Of a stretch of 64,000 bases of DNA, positions 8,400 through 17,291 are shown in pieces. Location: positions 22,534 to 86,533 of the forward strand of contig ONSU01000014.1 of NCBI GenBank assembly GCA_900320545.1, in the 5' to 3' direction. This DNA is from an uncultured Bacteroidales bacterium (GTDB taxonomy: Bacteria; Bacteroidota; Bacteroidia; Bacteroidales; UBA932). The position numbers were made by a program, and so were the translations under genes. A model generated the notes under the pieces. It saw nothing but the letters and a program-made list of their open reading frames with translations. It ran no database searches and was not told the origin of the DNA. Within the stretch, counting starts at the first letter, position 1. Each line of letters starts with the position of its first letter.

Positions 8400-9590
8400 A
8401 TGGCTAAAAACAAGTATCTGATCCCTTTGGCCTTCATCGGGTCAATGTTTTTCACGGTGGGATTCGCCGTGGGCATCAACGGCTACTTCGTCCCCTTCCT
8501 GGAGAACAACCTCAGCCTGACCTCCGCCCAGTCGTATCTGGTCATCGCGGCGACCTTCCTGGCCTTCCTGATCTTCAGCTTTCCGGCGGCGGGCATCATC
8601 GCGAAGGTCGGATACAAGCGGACGATGTCGCTGAGTTTCTTCCTGTTCGCGGTGGCCTTCGCCCTGTTTATCCCCGCGGCCCGGCTGGAGAGTTTCCCGC
8701 TGTACCTGGTGGCCTGTTTCCTCAGCGGAACGGCCAACACGATCCTGCAGGCGGCCATCAACCCGTACGTGACCATCCTCGGCCCCATCGACAGCGCTGC
8801 CCGGCGGATCAGCATCATGGGCATCTGCAACTCCTGCGCGCTGGCGCTCCCCTCAGTCTTTATCGCAGCCGTGACGCGGAAGCCGATCGAAGCCGTCGGC
8901 CTCACCGACCTGGACCTTCCGCTCTATATCATCATCGGAGTCGTCACCCTTCTTGGCGTCATCACCTTCTTCGCTCCGCTGGAGGAGATCAAGGCGGAAG
9001 GAGAGGAAAACGAAGAGGACTGTCCCTACGCCGCCGACAAGAAGAGCATCTGGCAGTTCCCGCACCTGGTACTGGGAGCCCTTGCCCTGTTTGTCTATGT
9101 GGGCGTGGAGAATCTGGCGCTCCTGACGGTGCTGGACTATGCCCAGGACCTGGGGCTTCCCAATCCGGAGAAATATACCGTCTGGCCGGGCATCGGGATG
9201 GCCGTCGGATATATCATCGGCATCATCTGTATTCCCCGGATCATCTCCCAGGTGAAGGCGCTCCGCATCTGCACGTGGGTGGCCGTGGTGGATTCGCTGC
9301 TAATCGTGCTCACCCCTCCCGCCGTATCCGTCTGGTGCGTGGCGCTCCTGAGTCTGGCCTGCTCGCTGATGTATCCCGCGATCTGGCCGCTCGCCATCAC
9401 CGAACTGGGGAAATTCACCAAGAAAGGCTCCTCGCTGCTGGTGGCGTCCATCGGCGGCGGAGCGCTGATCCCGCTGCTGTTCGGAGCCATCAAAGACTGG
9501 CTCGGCAGCCAGAACGCCTACTGGATCTGCCTGCCGTTCTATCTGTTGATCATGTTCTATGCGTATTACGGGTATAAGATACGCAAGTAG
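8400..9590 (+). CDS. Sugar MFS permease, FucP/GluP/NagP-like
   Basis: 396 residues with about twelve hydrophobic segments. Motifs of the FHS sugar:H+ symporter family: VGFAVGINGYFVPFL in helix 1, KVGYKRTMSLSFFLF after helix 2, ANTILQAAINPYVTILGP in helix 4 (family NPxxT-type signature), QFPHLVLGALALFVYVGVE and YPAIWPLAITELGKFTKKG. It is an inner-membrane importer of a neutral sugar such as glucose, galactose or GlcNAc. Immediate co-transcription with a GlcNAc-kinase-like gene favours GlcNAc. The 3' end overlaps the signal-peptide region of the next gene by 32 bases. Confidence 0.85.
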   Translation: MAKNKYLIPLAFIGSMFFTVGFAVGINGYFVPFLENNLSLTSAQSYLVIAATFLAFLIFSFPAAGIIAKVGYKRTMSLSFFLFAVAFALFIPAARLESFPLYLVACFLSGTANTILQAAINPYVTILGPIDSAARRISIMGICNSCALALPSVFIAAVTRKPIEAVGLTDLDLPLYIIIGVVTLLGVITFFAPLEEIKAEGEENEEDCPYAADKKSIWQFPHLVLGALALFVYVGVENLALLTVLDYAQDLGLPNPEKYTVWPGIGMAVGYIIGIICIPRIISQVKALRICTWVAVVDSLLIVLTPPAVSVWCVALLSLACSLMYPAIWPLAITELGKFTKKGSSLLVASIGGGALIPLLFGAIKDWLGSQNAYWICLPFYLLIMFYAYYGYKIRK

Positions 9591-10692
9591 CCTGCTGGCC
9601 GCGCTCCTGCTGGGAATCCGGGCCCTTGCCTGTACGACCGCGGTCGTATCGGCGGGGGCGTCTGCATCGGGACGTCCGATGCTCTGGAAGCAGCGGGATG
9701 CAGGGGATGCGTATAATACCATCGCATACGTCCGGGGGGGGAAGTATGGATTCACCGCCCTCTTCCCCACGGCGGATTCGCAGCATACCAAGGCCTATGC
9801 CGGCATCAACGAGGTCGGATTCGCCATCACCAACAACCTCTCCTACAACCTCCGCCCGGAAGGACAGGGCTACGGCGACACCCGGAACGGCCTGCTGATG
9901 GCGGAGGCCCTCGGTCGCTGCGCCACGGTGGAAGAGTTCCATGCCCTGCTGAAAAGCCGCCCGCACCCGATGCGGCTCTGCGCCAATTTCGGGGTGATCG
10001 ACGCGGAGGGCGGCGCCGCCTATTTCGAGGTGTCGGACGAGAAGATCGAGCGTTTCGACGTACCGGAAGGGGGCTGTCTCTTCCGGACCAATTTCTCGCT
10101 CTCGGGCGAATCCGGGCGCGGAAAAGGATACGAACGCTACGCCACGATGGAGACCTTGACGGCCCGGAAGGCATCTGCCGGTTTTGACGCCGCGTTTTTC
10201 CTTCACGCGGGCCGGAGTTATATCCGTGACGGAAAGGATATGCTCCGCCAAAGCAAGACCTCCCGGATAACAGAACATAACTTCATCCCGCGGACCACGA
10301 CCACCGCCAGCATCGTCATCGAAGGAGTTGGAAAGGGGGATGCGGCCGGCAGCGGAATGATGTGGTGCGCCGTCGGTTACACGCCCTGCTGCTATGCCGT
10401 GCCGGTCTGGGTGGCGGCAAAAGACGATCTTCCGGCCCTGCTTTCCGCCGACGCCCCCGCAAATCTCCTGGCCGTGAAATTATACTCGGTTCTCCACGAT
10501 GGCGACCAGGTGGACACGAAAGCCCTCCGGCGCATCATCCGCCGTGTGGAAAAGGCGGAGCGGCGGGAAATGAGCGCGGGACAGCGGCTCGACCGCAAAT
10601 GGCGATCCTCCGGGCTTGACCGCGAGGCGCTCCTTCAATATAACCGATCGGCCGAAGAACGCTTCCGCCGGTTCAAAACTGGCGTGCTATGA
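9559..10692 (+). CDS. Secreted Ntn-fold linear amide C-N hydrolase (C45/choloylglycine-hydrolase-like)
   Basis: 377 residues. An N-terminal signal segment (MRITGIRYASSLLAALLLGIR) runs directly into ALACTTAVVSAGASASGRPM. Removing the leader before Cys25 would expose it as the N-terminal nucleophile typical of this Ntn-hydrolase superfamily. Following signatures: LWKQRDAGD, INEVGFAITNNLSYN, LGRCATVEEFH and NFGVIDAEGGAAYFEV. Members cut amide bonds in acyl-amino acids, penicillins or bile salts; in Bacteroidetes the substrate is usually unknown. The start is kept although it overlaps the permease gene by 32 bases, because it alone gives the signal peptide. Within the operon it could cut amide-linked amino acids released from the wall polymer; this is inference. 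Confidence 0.78.
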   Translation: MRITGIRYASSLLAALLLGIRALACTTAVVSAGASASGRPMLWKQRDAGDAYNTIAYVRGGKYGFTALFPTADSQHTKAYAGINEVGFAITNNLSYNLRPEGQGYGDTRNGLLMAEALGRCATVEEFHALLKSRPHPMRLCANFGVIDAEGGAAYFEVSDEKIERFDVPEGGCLFRTNFSLSGESGRGKGYERYATMETLTARKASAGFDAAFFLHAGRSYIRDGKDMLRQSKTSRITEHNFIPRTTTTASIVIEGVGKGDAAGSGMMWCAVGYTPCCYAVPVWVAAKDDLPALLSADAPANLLAVKLYSVLHDGDQVDTKALRRIIRRVEKAERREMSAGQRLDRKWRSSGLDREALLQYNRSAEERFRRFKTGVL

Positions 10693-12029
10693 CCTTTTCT
10701 CCCTGGAGTCTGCTGGTGGATGCCGGCATCATTTCCCTGCTGCTCCTGCTGGGAAAACTGCTGCGCTCCAAGGTCCGGTTCATCCAACGGTTCTTCATCC
10801 CGCCGAGTCTGCTGGCCGGACTGTTCGGCCTCGTGCTGGGGCCGGAACTGCTGGGATGGCTGCCGCTGTCGAATCAGCTCGGCACATACGCCGGAATTCT
10901 CATCGCCCTGGTATTCAGTTGCATTCCCTTCACCTCCTCCCGGGCCGCGCAGGCGAAGGGTGAGGCCCGGATCGGCAGGATGTGGGCCTATTCCCAGGCC
11001 GGAATGCTGCTGCAGTGGGCACTCGGAGGCGGGCTCGGGCTCTGGTTCCTCTGCAAGTTCTGGCCCCTCGACGGCGCTTTCGGCCTGTCGATGCCGGCCG
11101 GCTTCTGCGGCGGGCACGGAACGGCGGCCGCCATCGGGGAATCCTTCGCCAACTACGGTTTCGAGGAGATGCAGTCCCTCGCAATGACCGCTGCGACGGT
11201 GGGCATCATCGCCTCCGTCGTGCTGGGGATGTGGCTGATCTCTCTGGGTGCCGCCCGGGGGAAAACCTCCTTCCTCTGCTCCTTCAACACCCTCGCCCCC
11301 GAACTCAAGACCGGTATTCTCCCCAAAGACAAACGGCTGAGTATGGGAGAGGCCTCTTTCTCCGCCATTTCGCTCGACTCGATGTCCTTCAATTTCGCCG
11401 TCATCGCCCTCACGGCCCTCGGCGGCTACGGACTCGCCAAGGGCATCGCCGCCCTGGTCCCCGCCCTCAAGCTGCCGGTTTTCAGCTGCGCCTTTATCGT
11501 GGGGCTGCTGGTCAGCCGGATCATCAGCCGGATCCGCGTCGAGGAACATCTCTCCAAACCCATCATCGGGCATTTCAACGGGGCCTTTACCGACTACCTC
11601 GTGGCATTCGGCGTCGCCTCCATCCGTCTCGAAGTCGTCGGACGCTACATCGTCCCGCTCTCGATTCTCCTCGCCGTCGGCCTGGTCCTCACACTGGTAT
11701 ATGTCTTCTGGATGGGCAGCCGCATCCATCGGAAATATCCGTTCGAGAAATCCATCTTTACCTGGGGATGGTTCACGGGCACGATGGCAATGGGCATCGC
11801 CCTGCTCCGCATCACCGATCCCGACGCCAAAAGCGGCACGCTGGACGACTATGCCTACGCCTACCTCTATATAGCCCCCGTGGAAATCGCCCTGGTGAGC
11901 CTCTCGCCACTTGCCTTCTACTACGGCTACGGATGGGCTTTCGTCACGGTCTGCGCCATTCTGGGCGCCGCCATCCTCGCCTTCGCCGCCCTTCGCGGCT
12001 GGCTGAAAAAACCTTCCGGAAATGAATAG
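10689..12029 (+). CDS. Sodium/glutamate symporter, GltS-like (ESS family)
   Basis: 446 residues, about ten to twelve membrane segments. It carries the ESS signature GFCGGHGTAAAIGESF near residues 137-152 and two inverted halves of five helices, which is the GltS layout. Predicted role: Na+-driven uptake of glutamate or a close relative through the inner membrane. It overlaps the hydrolase gene upstream by four bases and the fused peptidase gene downstream by eight, so it belongs to the same transcript. A glutamate importer beside an AbgB-like amidohydrolase is consistent with use of glutamate released from peptides. GltS assignment is strong; actual specificity may differ, as many Bacteroidetes ESS proteins are untested. 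Confidence 0.85.
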   Translation: MTFSPWSLLVDAGIISLLLLLGKLLRSKVRFIQRFFIPPSLLAGLFGLVLGPELLGWLPLSNQLGTYAGILIALVFSCIPFTSSRAAQAKGEARIGRMWAYSQAGMLLQWALGGGLGLWFLCKFWPLDGAFGLSMPAGFCGGHGTAAAIGESFANYGFEEMQSLAMTAATVGIIASVVLGMWLISLGAARGKTSFLCSFNTLAPELKTGILPKDKRLSMGEASFSAISLDSMSFNFAVIALTALGGYGLAKGIAALVPALKLPVFSCAFIVGLLVSRIISRIRVEEHLSKPIIGHFNGAFTDYLVAFGVASIRLEVVGRYIVPLSILLAVGLVLTLVYVFWMGSRIHRKYPFEKSIFTWGWFTGTMAMGIALLRITDPDAKSGTLDDYAYAYLYIAPVEIALVSLSPLAFYYGYGWAFVTVCAILGAAILAFAALRGWLKKPSGNE

Positions 12030-14655
12030 ACTATTTATCATCCTGAGCCTGCTGTGCCTCGCCGCGCTTCCCTCCGGGGGTGCCCGTCCGCCCAAAAAGG
12101 CGGCCGATCCGGGGATGCGGCATCTCGAGACCTCGTTCCACCTGTACGATTCCCTTCAGAAGAACATCTTCAATTATGCCGAAACGGCTTACAACGAGAC
12201 GCGGAGCGCGGCGCAGTGGATCGCCTTCCTGGAGGAGCACGGATTCAAGGTAGAGAAAGGCGTCGCTGGCATTCCCACCGCTTTTACGGCCAGTTTCGGG
12301 AGCGGCGCGCCGGTAATCGGAATGATGGCCGAATACGATGCCATCGCCGGGATGTCACAGGACACGGTGCCTTATCGGAAGGTGCTCGTCGAAGGGGCTC
12401 CGGGGCATGCCTGTGGGCACAATCTCCTCGGAACAGGATCCGTCGCCGGTGCCGTAGCCGTTTCCAAATGGCTTGCACAGGGACACAAGGGCACGGTAAA
12501 ACTGTTCGGATGCCCGGCCGAGGAAGGCGGTGGCGGCAAGGCCTATATGATGCGGGAAGGGGTGTTTGACGGGCTCGACGCGATGCTGGACTGGCATCCC
12601 GATACCCGGAATACGGTCAACAAGACATCCGGCCTTGCCAACGTGCAGGTCCGCTTTACCTTCTACGGCAAAAGTTCGCACGCCTCGGGGGCTCCCGAAG
12701 CCGGGCGCTCCGCCCTGGATGCCGTAGAGGCCTTCGACCATATGATGAACCTGATGAGGGAGCACGTCCCTCAGACTTCCCGCATCCATTATGTCATCAC
12801 GGAAGGCGGCAAAGCGCCGAATGTAGTCCCTGACAGGGCGTCGGTCCGGTACTTTTTCCGGAGTCCGTCCCGCGAGACGGTCCGGGATATCCTTTCCCGC
12901 GCCATCAAGGCCGCGGAAGGAGCGGCGATGGGCACGGGGACCACGATGGATTACGAACTGCTTTCCGGAAACTATGAGCGTCTGCCCAACGAGGCGATGG
13001 CCGGCATCGTCCAGCGGGCGCTCGACAAGGTGGGCGGCATCCATCTGGATGCACGGGAAATGGCCTTTGCGCGGGAAATGGCGTCTGTCTCCGGCATCGA
13101 CGCGGCGCTGATCGACAAACTCTCCGTCGTCGTCCCGCCCGCGGAGGAAGGCTATGAGGCCTATGTCTCCAGTGATGTCGGCAATGTGACCTGGGCCGTC
13201 CCGACGGGCAGTTTCCGCTATGCCTGCTTCGTTCCCGGCGGCGTCGGGCACAGCTGGCAGCAGGTCTCCGGCGGCGGAACCACGATCGGGACCAAAGGGG
13301 CGCTGGGCGCGGCAAAGGTGCTGTATCTCTCCGCCTTGGAATTGCTGAAAGATCCGGCCGCTCTCTCCGGGGTGCGGGAAGAATTCCTGGCCCGCAGGGG
13401 AAAGGACTTCCGGTTCGAGCCGATGATGGGCAACCGCCGTCCGCCGTTTCAGCCTGCGGCGACACTTTCAAGGACGATGCCCTCAGACATCACGGCAAAG
13501 GCGGAATTCCTCCCCGGCGGCATCACTTCCAAGGTCCCGGTGCAAACGCCCCGGGCCACGACTTCCGGGCTGACCGTCTTCTTACCATCCCCTTCCGTAA
13601 CCGACCAGGGCAACTCCGGCCGCTGCTGGTATTTCGCCACGGCGAATCTCCTGCGGGGTACGCGCACGTTCTCCGTCGTCTATCCCTATTTCTGGGATAT
13701 GATGGAAAAGGCCAACCTGTTTCTGGTCAACGTCTGGGAGCATCGAAAAGAGCCGGTCGACAGCCGCTATAACGAAGCGCTGATGCGCCGCCCGACCTGG
13801 GACGGCGGACATATGATGAATGCGCTGTACCTGATCCGCAAATACGGCATCGTCCCCGAAGAGGCGATGCCCGAGACCGCGACCTCGCAAAATACGGCCC
13901 CGCTCCTGCGCGAACTCCGGAAACTCCTGCGCGCCTACGGGCTCAGAATGCGGGAGACAACCGATCCGGAAGGACTTCGCAGAGAGGCCCTGACCGATGT
14001 CCGGCGCATCCTGGAAGCCACGCTGGGAACGCCGCCCGAAACCTTTACAGACAACGGCATTGTCTATACCCCGGATGGCTACCGGGACGCCATCCTGCCC
14101 GAAGGCGCTACGGAGCGTTACGTAATGCTGATGAACGATCCGCGACTCGACTTCCACAAGATGTACCGCGTAGAGGGGTCGCGCGCCGCCGCAGACGACG
14201 AGGAGTGGACCTTCCTCAACCTGCCCTGCGAGGAACTCGAAGCCCTCGGCGTCGCCTCCCTCAAGGGCGGTGATCGCTTCTATTTCACCTGCGACACCAA
14301 CGAAGACGGCCTCCCGGCAGAAGGCGTGTACGATCCGGCGCTCTTCCCGGTTGACTCCCTCCTGGGGGTAAGGGCGGGGATGAGCAAAGCGGAACGGTTC
14401 GAAAGCCGGGACCTCGTTTCCGCCCACGCGATGGCGATGGCGGGCGTCGGGATATCCGAGGGCCGCATCGAGAAATGGGTCAGCGAGAACAGTTTCGGCA
14501 CCGGACGCGGAGAGAACGGCTACATCGAAATGTCCGCCTCCTGGTGGCGCGCCTACCTGTTCCGGATGGCCGTCGACCGCAAATACCTCTCCCCGGAGCA
14601 GCTCCGCCTCACCGAAGGGGTCCCCGAGACCATCCCCTGGTGGAACTTGTATTAA
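12022..14655 (+). CDS. Fusion of an AbgB-like M20 amidohydrolase with a bleomycin-hydrolase-like (C1B) cysteine peptidase
   Basis: 877 residues in one frame, with a signal-like N terminus (MNRLFIILSLLCLAALPSGG). Residues about 35-480 are an M20 amidohydrolase of the aminobenzoyl-glutamate/indole-acetyl-amino-acid hydrolase type: GHACGHN (128-134), CPAEEGGGG (164-172), DWHPD (190-194) and GKSSHASGAPEAGRSALDAV. A short linker leads to a papain-fold C1B peptidase with Cys535 in QGNSGRCWYFA, His802 in SAHAMAMAG and Asn823 in ENSFG, which is the complete aminopeptidase C triad. Both active sites look intact. Standard families are separate proteins of about 450 residues each, so this is a true fusion. 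It would act in the periplasm if the leader is used, trimming peptides and removing an amide-linked residue such as glutamate. It overlaps the GltS-like gene by eight bases. Confidence 0.85.
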   Translation: MNRLFIILSLLCLAALPSGGARPPKKAADPGMRHLETSFHLYDSLQKNIFNYAETAYNETRSAAQWIAFLEEHGFKVEKGVAGIPTAFTASFGSGAPVIGMMAEYDAIAGMSQDTVPYRKVLVEGAPGHACGHNLLGTGSVAGAVAVSKWLAQGHKGTVKLFGCPAEEGGGGKAYMMREGVFDGLDAMLDWHPDTRNTVNKTSGLANVQVRFTFYGKSSHASGAPEAGRSALDAVEAFDHMMNLMREHVPQTSRIHYVITEGGKAPNVVPDRASVRYFFRSPSRETVRDILSRAIKAAEGAAMGTGTTMDYELLSGNYERLPNEAMAGIVQRALDKVGGIHLDAREMAFAREMASVSGIDAALIDKLSVVVPPAEEGYEAYVSSDVGNVTWAVPTGSFRYACFVPGGVGHSWQQVSGGGTTIGTKGALGAAKVLYLSALELLKDPAALSGVREEFLARRGKDFRFEPMMGNRRPPFQPAATLSRTMPSDITAKAEFLPGGITSKVPVQTPRATTSGLTVFLPSPSVTDQGNSGRCWYFATANLLRGTRTFSVVYPYFWDMMEKANLFLVNVWEHRKEPVDSRYNEALMRRPTWDGGHMMNALYLIRKYGIVPEEAMPETATSQNTAPLLRELRKLLRAYGLRMRETTDPEGLRREALTDVRRILEATLGTPPETFTDNGIVYTPDGYRDAILPEGATERYVMLMNDPRLDFHKMYRVEGSRAAADDEEWTFLNLPCEELEALGVASLKGGDRFYFTCDTNEDGLPAEGVYDPALFPVDSLLGVRAGMSKAERFESRDLVSAHAMAMAGVGISEGRIEKWVSENSFGTGRGENGYIEMSASWWRAYLFRMAVDRKYLSPEQLRLTEGVPETIPWWNLY

Positions 14656-14670
14656 TTTTGATTAATTTTG
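14653..14670 (+). promoter_or_regulatory. Two tandem TAnnTTTG boxes upstream of aspA
   Basis: TAATTTTG occurs at 14653-14660 and again at 14663-14670, within a doubled ATTAATTTTG. This is the -7 consensus of Bacteroidetes sigma-ABfr promoters. The aspartase start lies 23 bases after the second box. A clear -33 TTTG at the right distance was not found, so one weak promoter is likely. It marks the probable end of the preceding operon. Confidence 0.45.
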
Positions 14671-14692
14671 TAAAAAATATACTGCGTTGATT

Positions 14693-16105
14693 ATGTGTGA
14701 CCAAAAATTCCGTCTCGAGAGCGATCTGCTCGGCGAACTTCAGGTACCCTCCGACGCCTATTACGGCGTACAGACTCAGCGGGCCCTCAATAATTACAAG
14801 ATTTCCAATACCCGGATGTGCGACTATCCGGAATATGTCATTTCCATCGCCTATGTGAAGATGGCCGCGGCGGAAGCCAATGCGGAACTCGGGGTGCTGG
14901 ACCGTGAGATCGCGGACGCCATCGTGGCGGCCTGCAAGGAGATTGTCGCAGGCAAACTGCACGACCAGTTCCCGGTGGATATGATGCAGGGAGGTGCCGG
15001 CACGTCGGTCAACATGAACGCCAACGAGGTCATCGCCAACCGCGCCCTCGAGCTGCTCGGGCACAAGAAGGGCGAATACCAGTTCTGCTCGCCGAACGAC
15101 CACGTCAACTGCGCCCAGTCCACCAATGACGCCTATCCGACGGCCTTCCGCTACACATTCGTCCGGATGAACAAGAAACTCGTCGGCAACCTGACCCGTC
15201 TCATCGCGGCCTTCCGCGCCAAGGGAGAGGAATTCAAGGATATCATCAAGATGGGCCGCACCCAGCTGCAGGACGCCGTTCCGATGACTTCCGGCCAGGA
15301 ATTCAACGCCTTCGCCAACAACCTCGAAGAGGAGATCGCCAACCTGGAGCGAAACGTCGTCCTCCTCAAGGAGATCAATATGGGCGGCACCGCCATCGGC
15401 ACCGGCCTCAACGCCGTTCCCGGCTTCGCGGAACTTTGCACCAGGCGGCTCAGCGAATTCAGCGGCGACAAATTCATCAAAGCCCCCGACCTCGTGGAAG
15501 CCACGCCGGATACGGGCGCATATGTGAGCTACAGCGCCGCGCTCAAACGGCTCGCCATCAAACTCTCCAAGATCTGCAACGACCTCCGCCTGATGGCCTC
15601 CGGTCCGCGTTGCGGCCTGGGCGAAATCAACCTTCCGCCGATGGCGCCCGGCTCCTCGATCATGCCCGGCAAGGTCAACCCCGTCATTCCGGAAGTGACC
15701 AACCAGGTCTGCTTCAAGGTCATCGGCAACGACACCACCGTCGCCTTCGCGGCCGAAGCCGGCCAGCTCCAGCTCAACGTGATGGAGCCGGTCATCGCCG
15801 AATCCATCCTCGAGAGCGTCACCTGGCTCTGCAACGTGATCGACACCCTCCGCACCAAGTGCATCGAGGGCATCACCGTCAACGCCGACCACTGCTACGA
15901 GATGGTAAAGCATTCCATCGGCATCGTCACCGCCCTCAACCCCTATATCGGCTACAAGGCCTCCACGAAGGTGGCCAAAGAAGCCCTGGAAACCGGTCGC
16001 AGCGTGTACGACCTCGTGCTGGAGCACGGTCTGATGACCCAGGAGAAACTCGACGAAGCCCTCGACCCCAAGGCGATGACTTCTTCTCACGAATTCCTCA
16101 AATAA
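14693..16105 (+). CDS. aspA: Aspartate ammonia-lyase
   Basis: 470 residues from the ATG at 14693; a TTG six bases earlier is possible but unneeded. Aspartase converts L-aspartate to fumarate and ammonia in the cytoplasm. The fumarase/aspartase superfamily signature GSSIMPGKVNP is present near residue 320, along with GVQTQRALNNY, STNDAYPTA and MGRTQLQDAVPM (aspartase/fumarase substrate loops). Length matches the family. It feeds amino-acid nitrogen into fumarate respiration, common in Bacteroidales, and could use products of the peptide-degrading genes upstream, though it has its own promoter boxes. Confidence 0.95.
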   Translation: MCDQKFRLESDLLGELQVPSDAYYGVQTQRALNNYKISNTRMCDYPEYVISIAYVKMAAAEANAELGVLDREIADAIVAACKEIVAGKLHDQFPVDMMQGGAGTSVNMNANEVIANRALELLGHKKGEYQFCSPNDHVNCAQSTNDAYPTAFRYTFVRMNKKLVGNLTRLIAAFRAKGEEFKDIIKMGRTQLQDAVPMTSGQEFNAFANNLEEEIANLERNVVLLKEINMGGTAIGTGLNAVPGFAELCTRRLSEFSGDKFIKAPDLVEATPDTGAYVSYSAALKRLAIKLSKICNDLRLMASGPRCGLGEINLPPMAPGSSIMPGKVNPVIPEVTNQVCFKVIGNDTTVAFAAEAGQLQLNVMEPVIAESILESVTWLCNVIDTLRTKCIEGITVNADHCYEMVKHSIGIVTALNPYIGYKASTKVAKEALETGRSVYDLVLEHGLMTQEKLDEALDPKAMTSSHEFLK

Positions 16106-16114
16106 CTCCGCCCT

Positions 16115-17167
16115 ATGAAAAAACTGCTCTTTATCCTCGCATTCGCGGCTCTGGAAGTGATATCGTTCCCTTCCTCCGCGCAGGTCGGCAAGACCATCCC
16201 AAAACTCGAATTCTCCGTCGGCGGAGGCGCCGGCGTATTCGGATATGTCGCATCCATCGAAAAAGATTCGTGGTTCGACCGGATGAACATCGCCGGCAAA
16301 GAGCAACTCTTCGGCCCGCATGAAGACCTGCCGTGGGGATCCGCGCACGGCGGATTCTATATGGATTACCATTTCACAGACCACTGGGGGCTGTCCTCCG
16401 GGTTGGAATTCGCCTTCTATGAGTATGAATATACCTTCCCGGGGAATGTTTTCAGCGTGAGCAGTACGACCGTATGGTCAGGTCGGGGAGAGGTGGAAGT
16501 ATGGACTGCCAGCCAGAACAGCCTATATGAATCCCAGCGGGTCTTTTCCCTCCAGATTCCCATCATGGTGAAGTATATGGTGCCGGTTTCGCGGGCCAAA
16601 GGCCATCAGTATTATGTGGCGGCCGGCGTCAAACTCGGCTTCCACCTGCGCGGCCAGAACTATATCGAGATGGACGATGCGCGGTATCAGTTCCTGAACC
16701 ACATTACTTATCCCGATCAGGAAATCAATCCGGATAAACAATTCGCTCATATCGATGGCGTGTATACCAGCACGGAACGGGGCGAATATTATCAGGGGTG
16801 GGAAAAAACCAAGTACAACCCCGTCGACGTGCTGACCGGCATCGATACCGGATTCCGCTGGAATCTGGGCCGCGGCATGGGACTGTACACGGGCTTCTTC
16901 TGCGACTTCGGCCTCCTCCGTCCGATAGCGCTGCAACCCGGGAAGAAGATCATCAACTACGATACGTCGCAGATTTCCCTGCTCCCCGAGGCCATCAGCT
17001 TCGACGCCGCCGAAAAAATCTCCATCTTCGCGGCCGAGGCGCCCGACCTCTACGTCAAGGGAGATTCTAACACCCCGGAATACATCCACAACGACAAGCC
17101 CTACATCAAGAGCCTGCACAACCTCTCCGTCGGCATCAAGCTCCGCTTTGCCTTCGGGCTGAAATAG
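16115..17167 (+). CDS. Outer-membrane beta-barrel protein of unknown function
   Basis: 350 residues with a signal peptide ending in FPSSAQ. The mature part alternates polar and aromatic residues in strands (FSVGGGAGVFGYVA, GGFYMDYHFTDHWGLSSGLEFAFYEYEYTFPG, IPIMVKYMVPVS, YYVAAGVKLGFHL, GLYTGFFCDFG) and ends NLSVGIKLRFAFGLK. This matches small porin-like or PorT/OmpA-like barrels of Bacteroidetes. The gene follows aspA by nine bases and probably shares its transcript. No ligand can be inferred. Confidence 0.7.
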   Translation: MKKLLFILAFAALEVISFPSSAQVGKTIPKLEFSVGGGAGVFGYVASIEKDSWFDRMNIAGKEQLFGPHEDLPWGSAHGGFYMDYHFTDHWGLSSGLEFAFYEYEYTFPGNVFSVSSTTVWSGRGEVEVWTASQNSLYESQRVFSLQIPIMVKYMVPVSRAKGHQYYVAAGVKLGFHLRGQNYIEMDDARYQFLNHITYPDQEINPDKQFAHIDGVYTSTERGEYYQGWEKTKYNPVDVLTGIDTGFRWNLGRGMGLYTGFFCDFGLLRPIALQPGKKIINYDTSQISLLPEAISFDAAEKISIFAAEAPDLYVKGDSNTPEYIHNDKPYIKSLHNLSVGIKLRFAFGLK

Positions 17168-17219
17168 CAGGCAAAACCGGTCCGGCTCAAAATTTTGTCA
17201 ACTTCTCCGCCGCCGCGCG

Positions 17220-17249
17220 TTGCAAGTTCAAAAATTATAACTATCTTTG
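17220..17249 (+). promoter_or_regulatory. Promoter of the tRNA-Ser gene
   Basis: TTG at 17220-17222, then a 19-base spacer, then TATCTTTG at 17242-17249. This is a good fit to the Bacteroidetes -33 TTTG/-7 TAnnTTTG promoter. The tRNA begins 42 bases further on. Confidence 0.65.
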
Positions 17250-17291
17250 CAGTCCCGTCCTATTTTGACGGGAATTCAGGATTACGATCCC

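Noticed and set aside
1-14655. A standard SusCD-type polysaccharide utilisation locus
   Set aside because: No SusC or SusD homologue and no hybrid two-component or ECF sigma regulator is present within the window, so the locus does not fit that type as seen.
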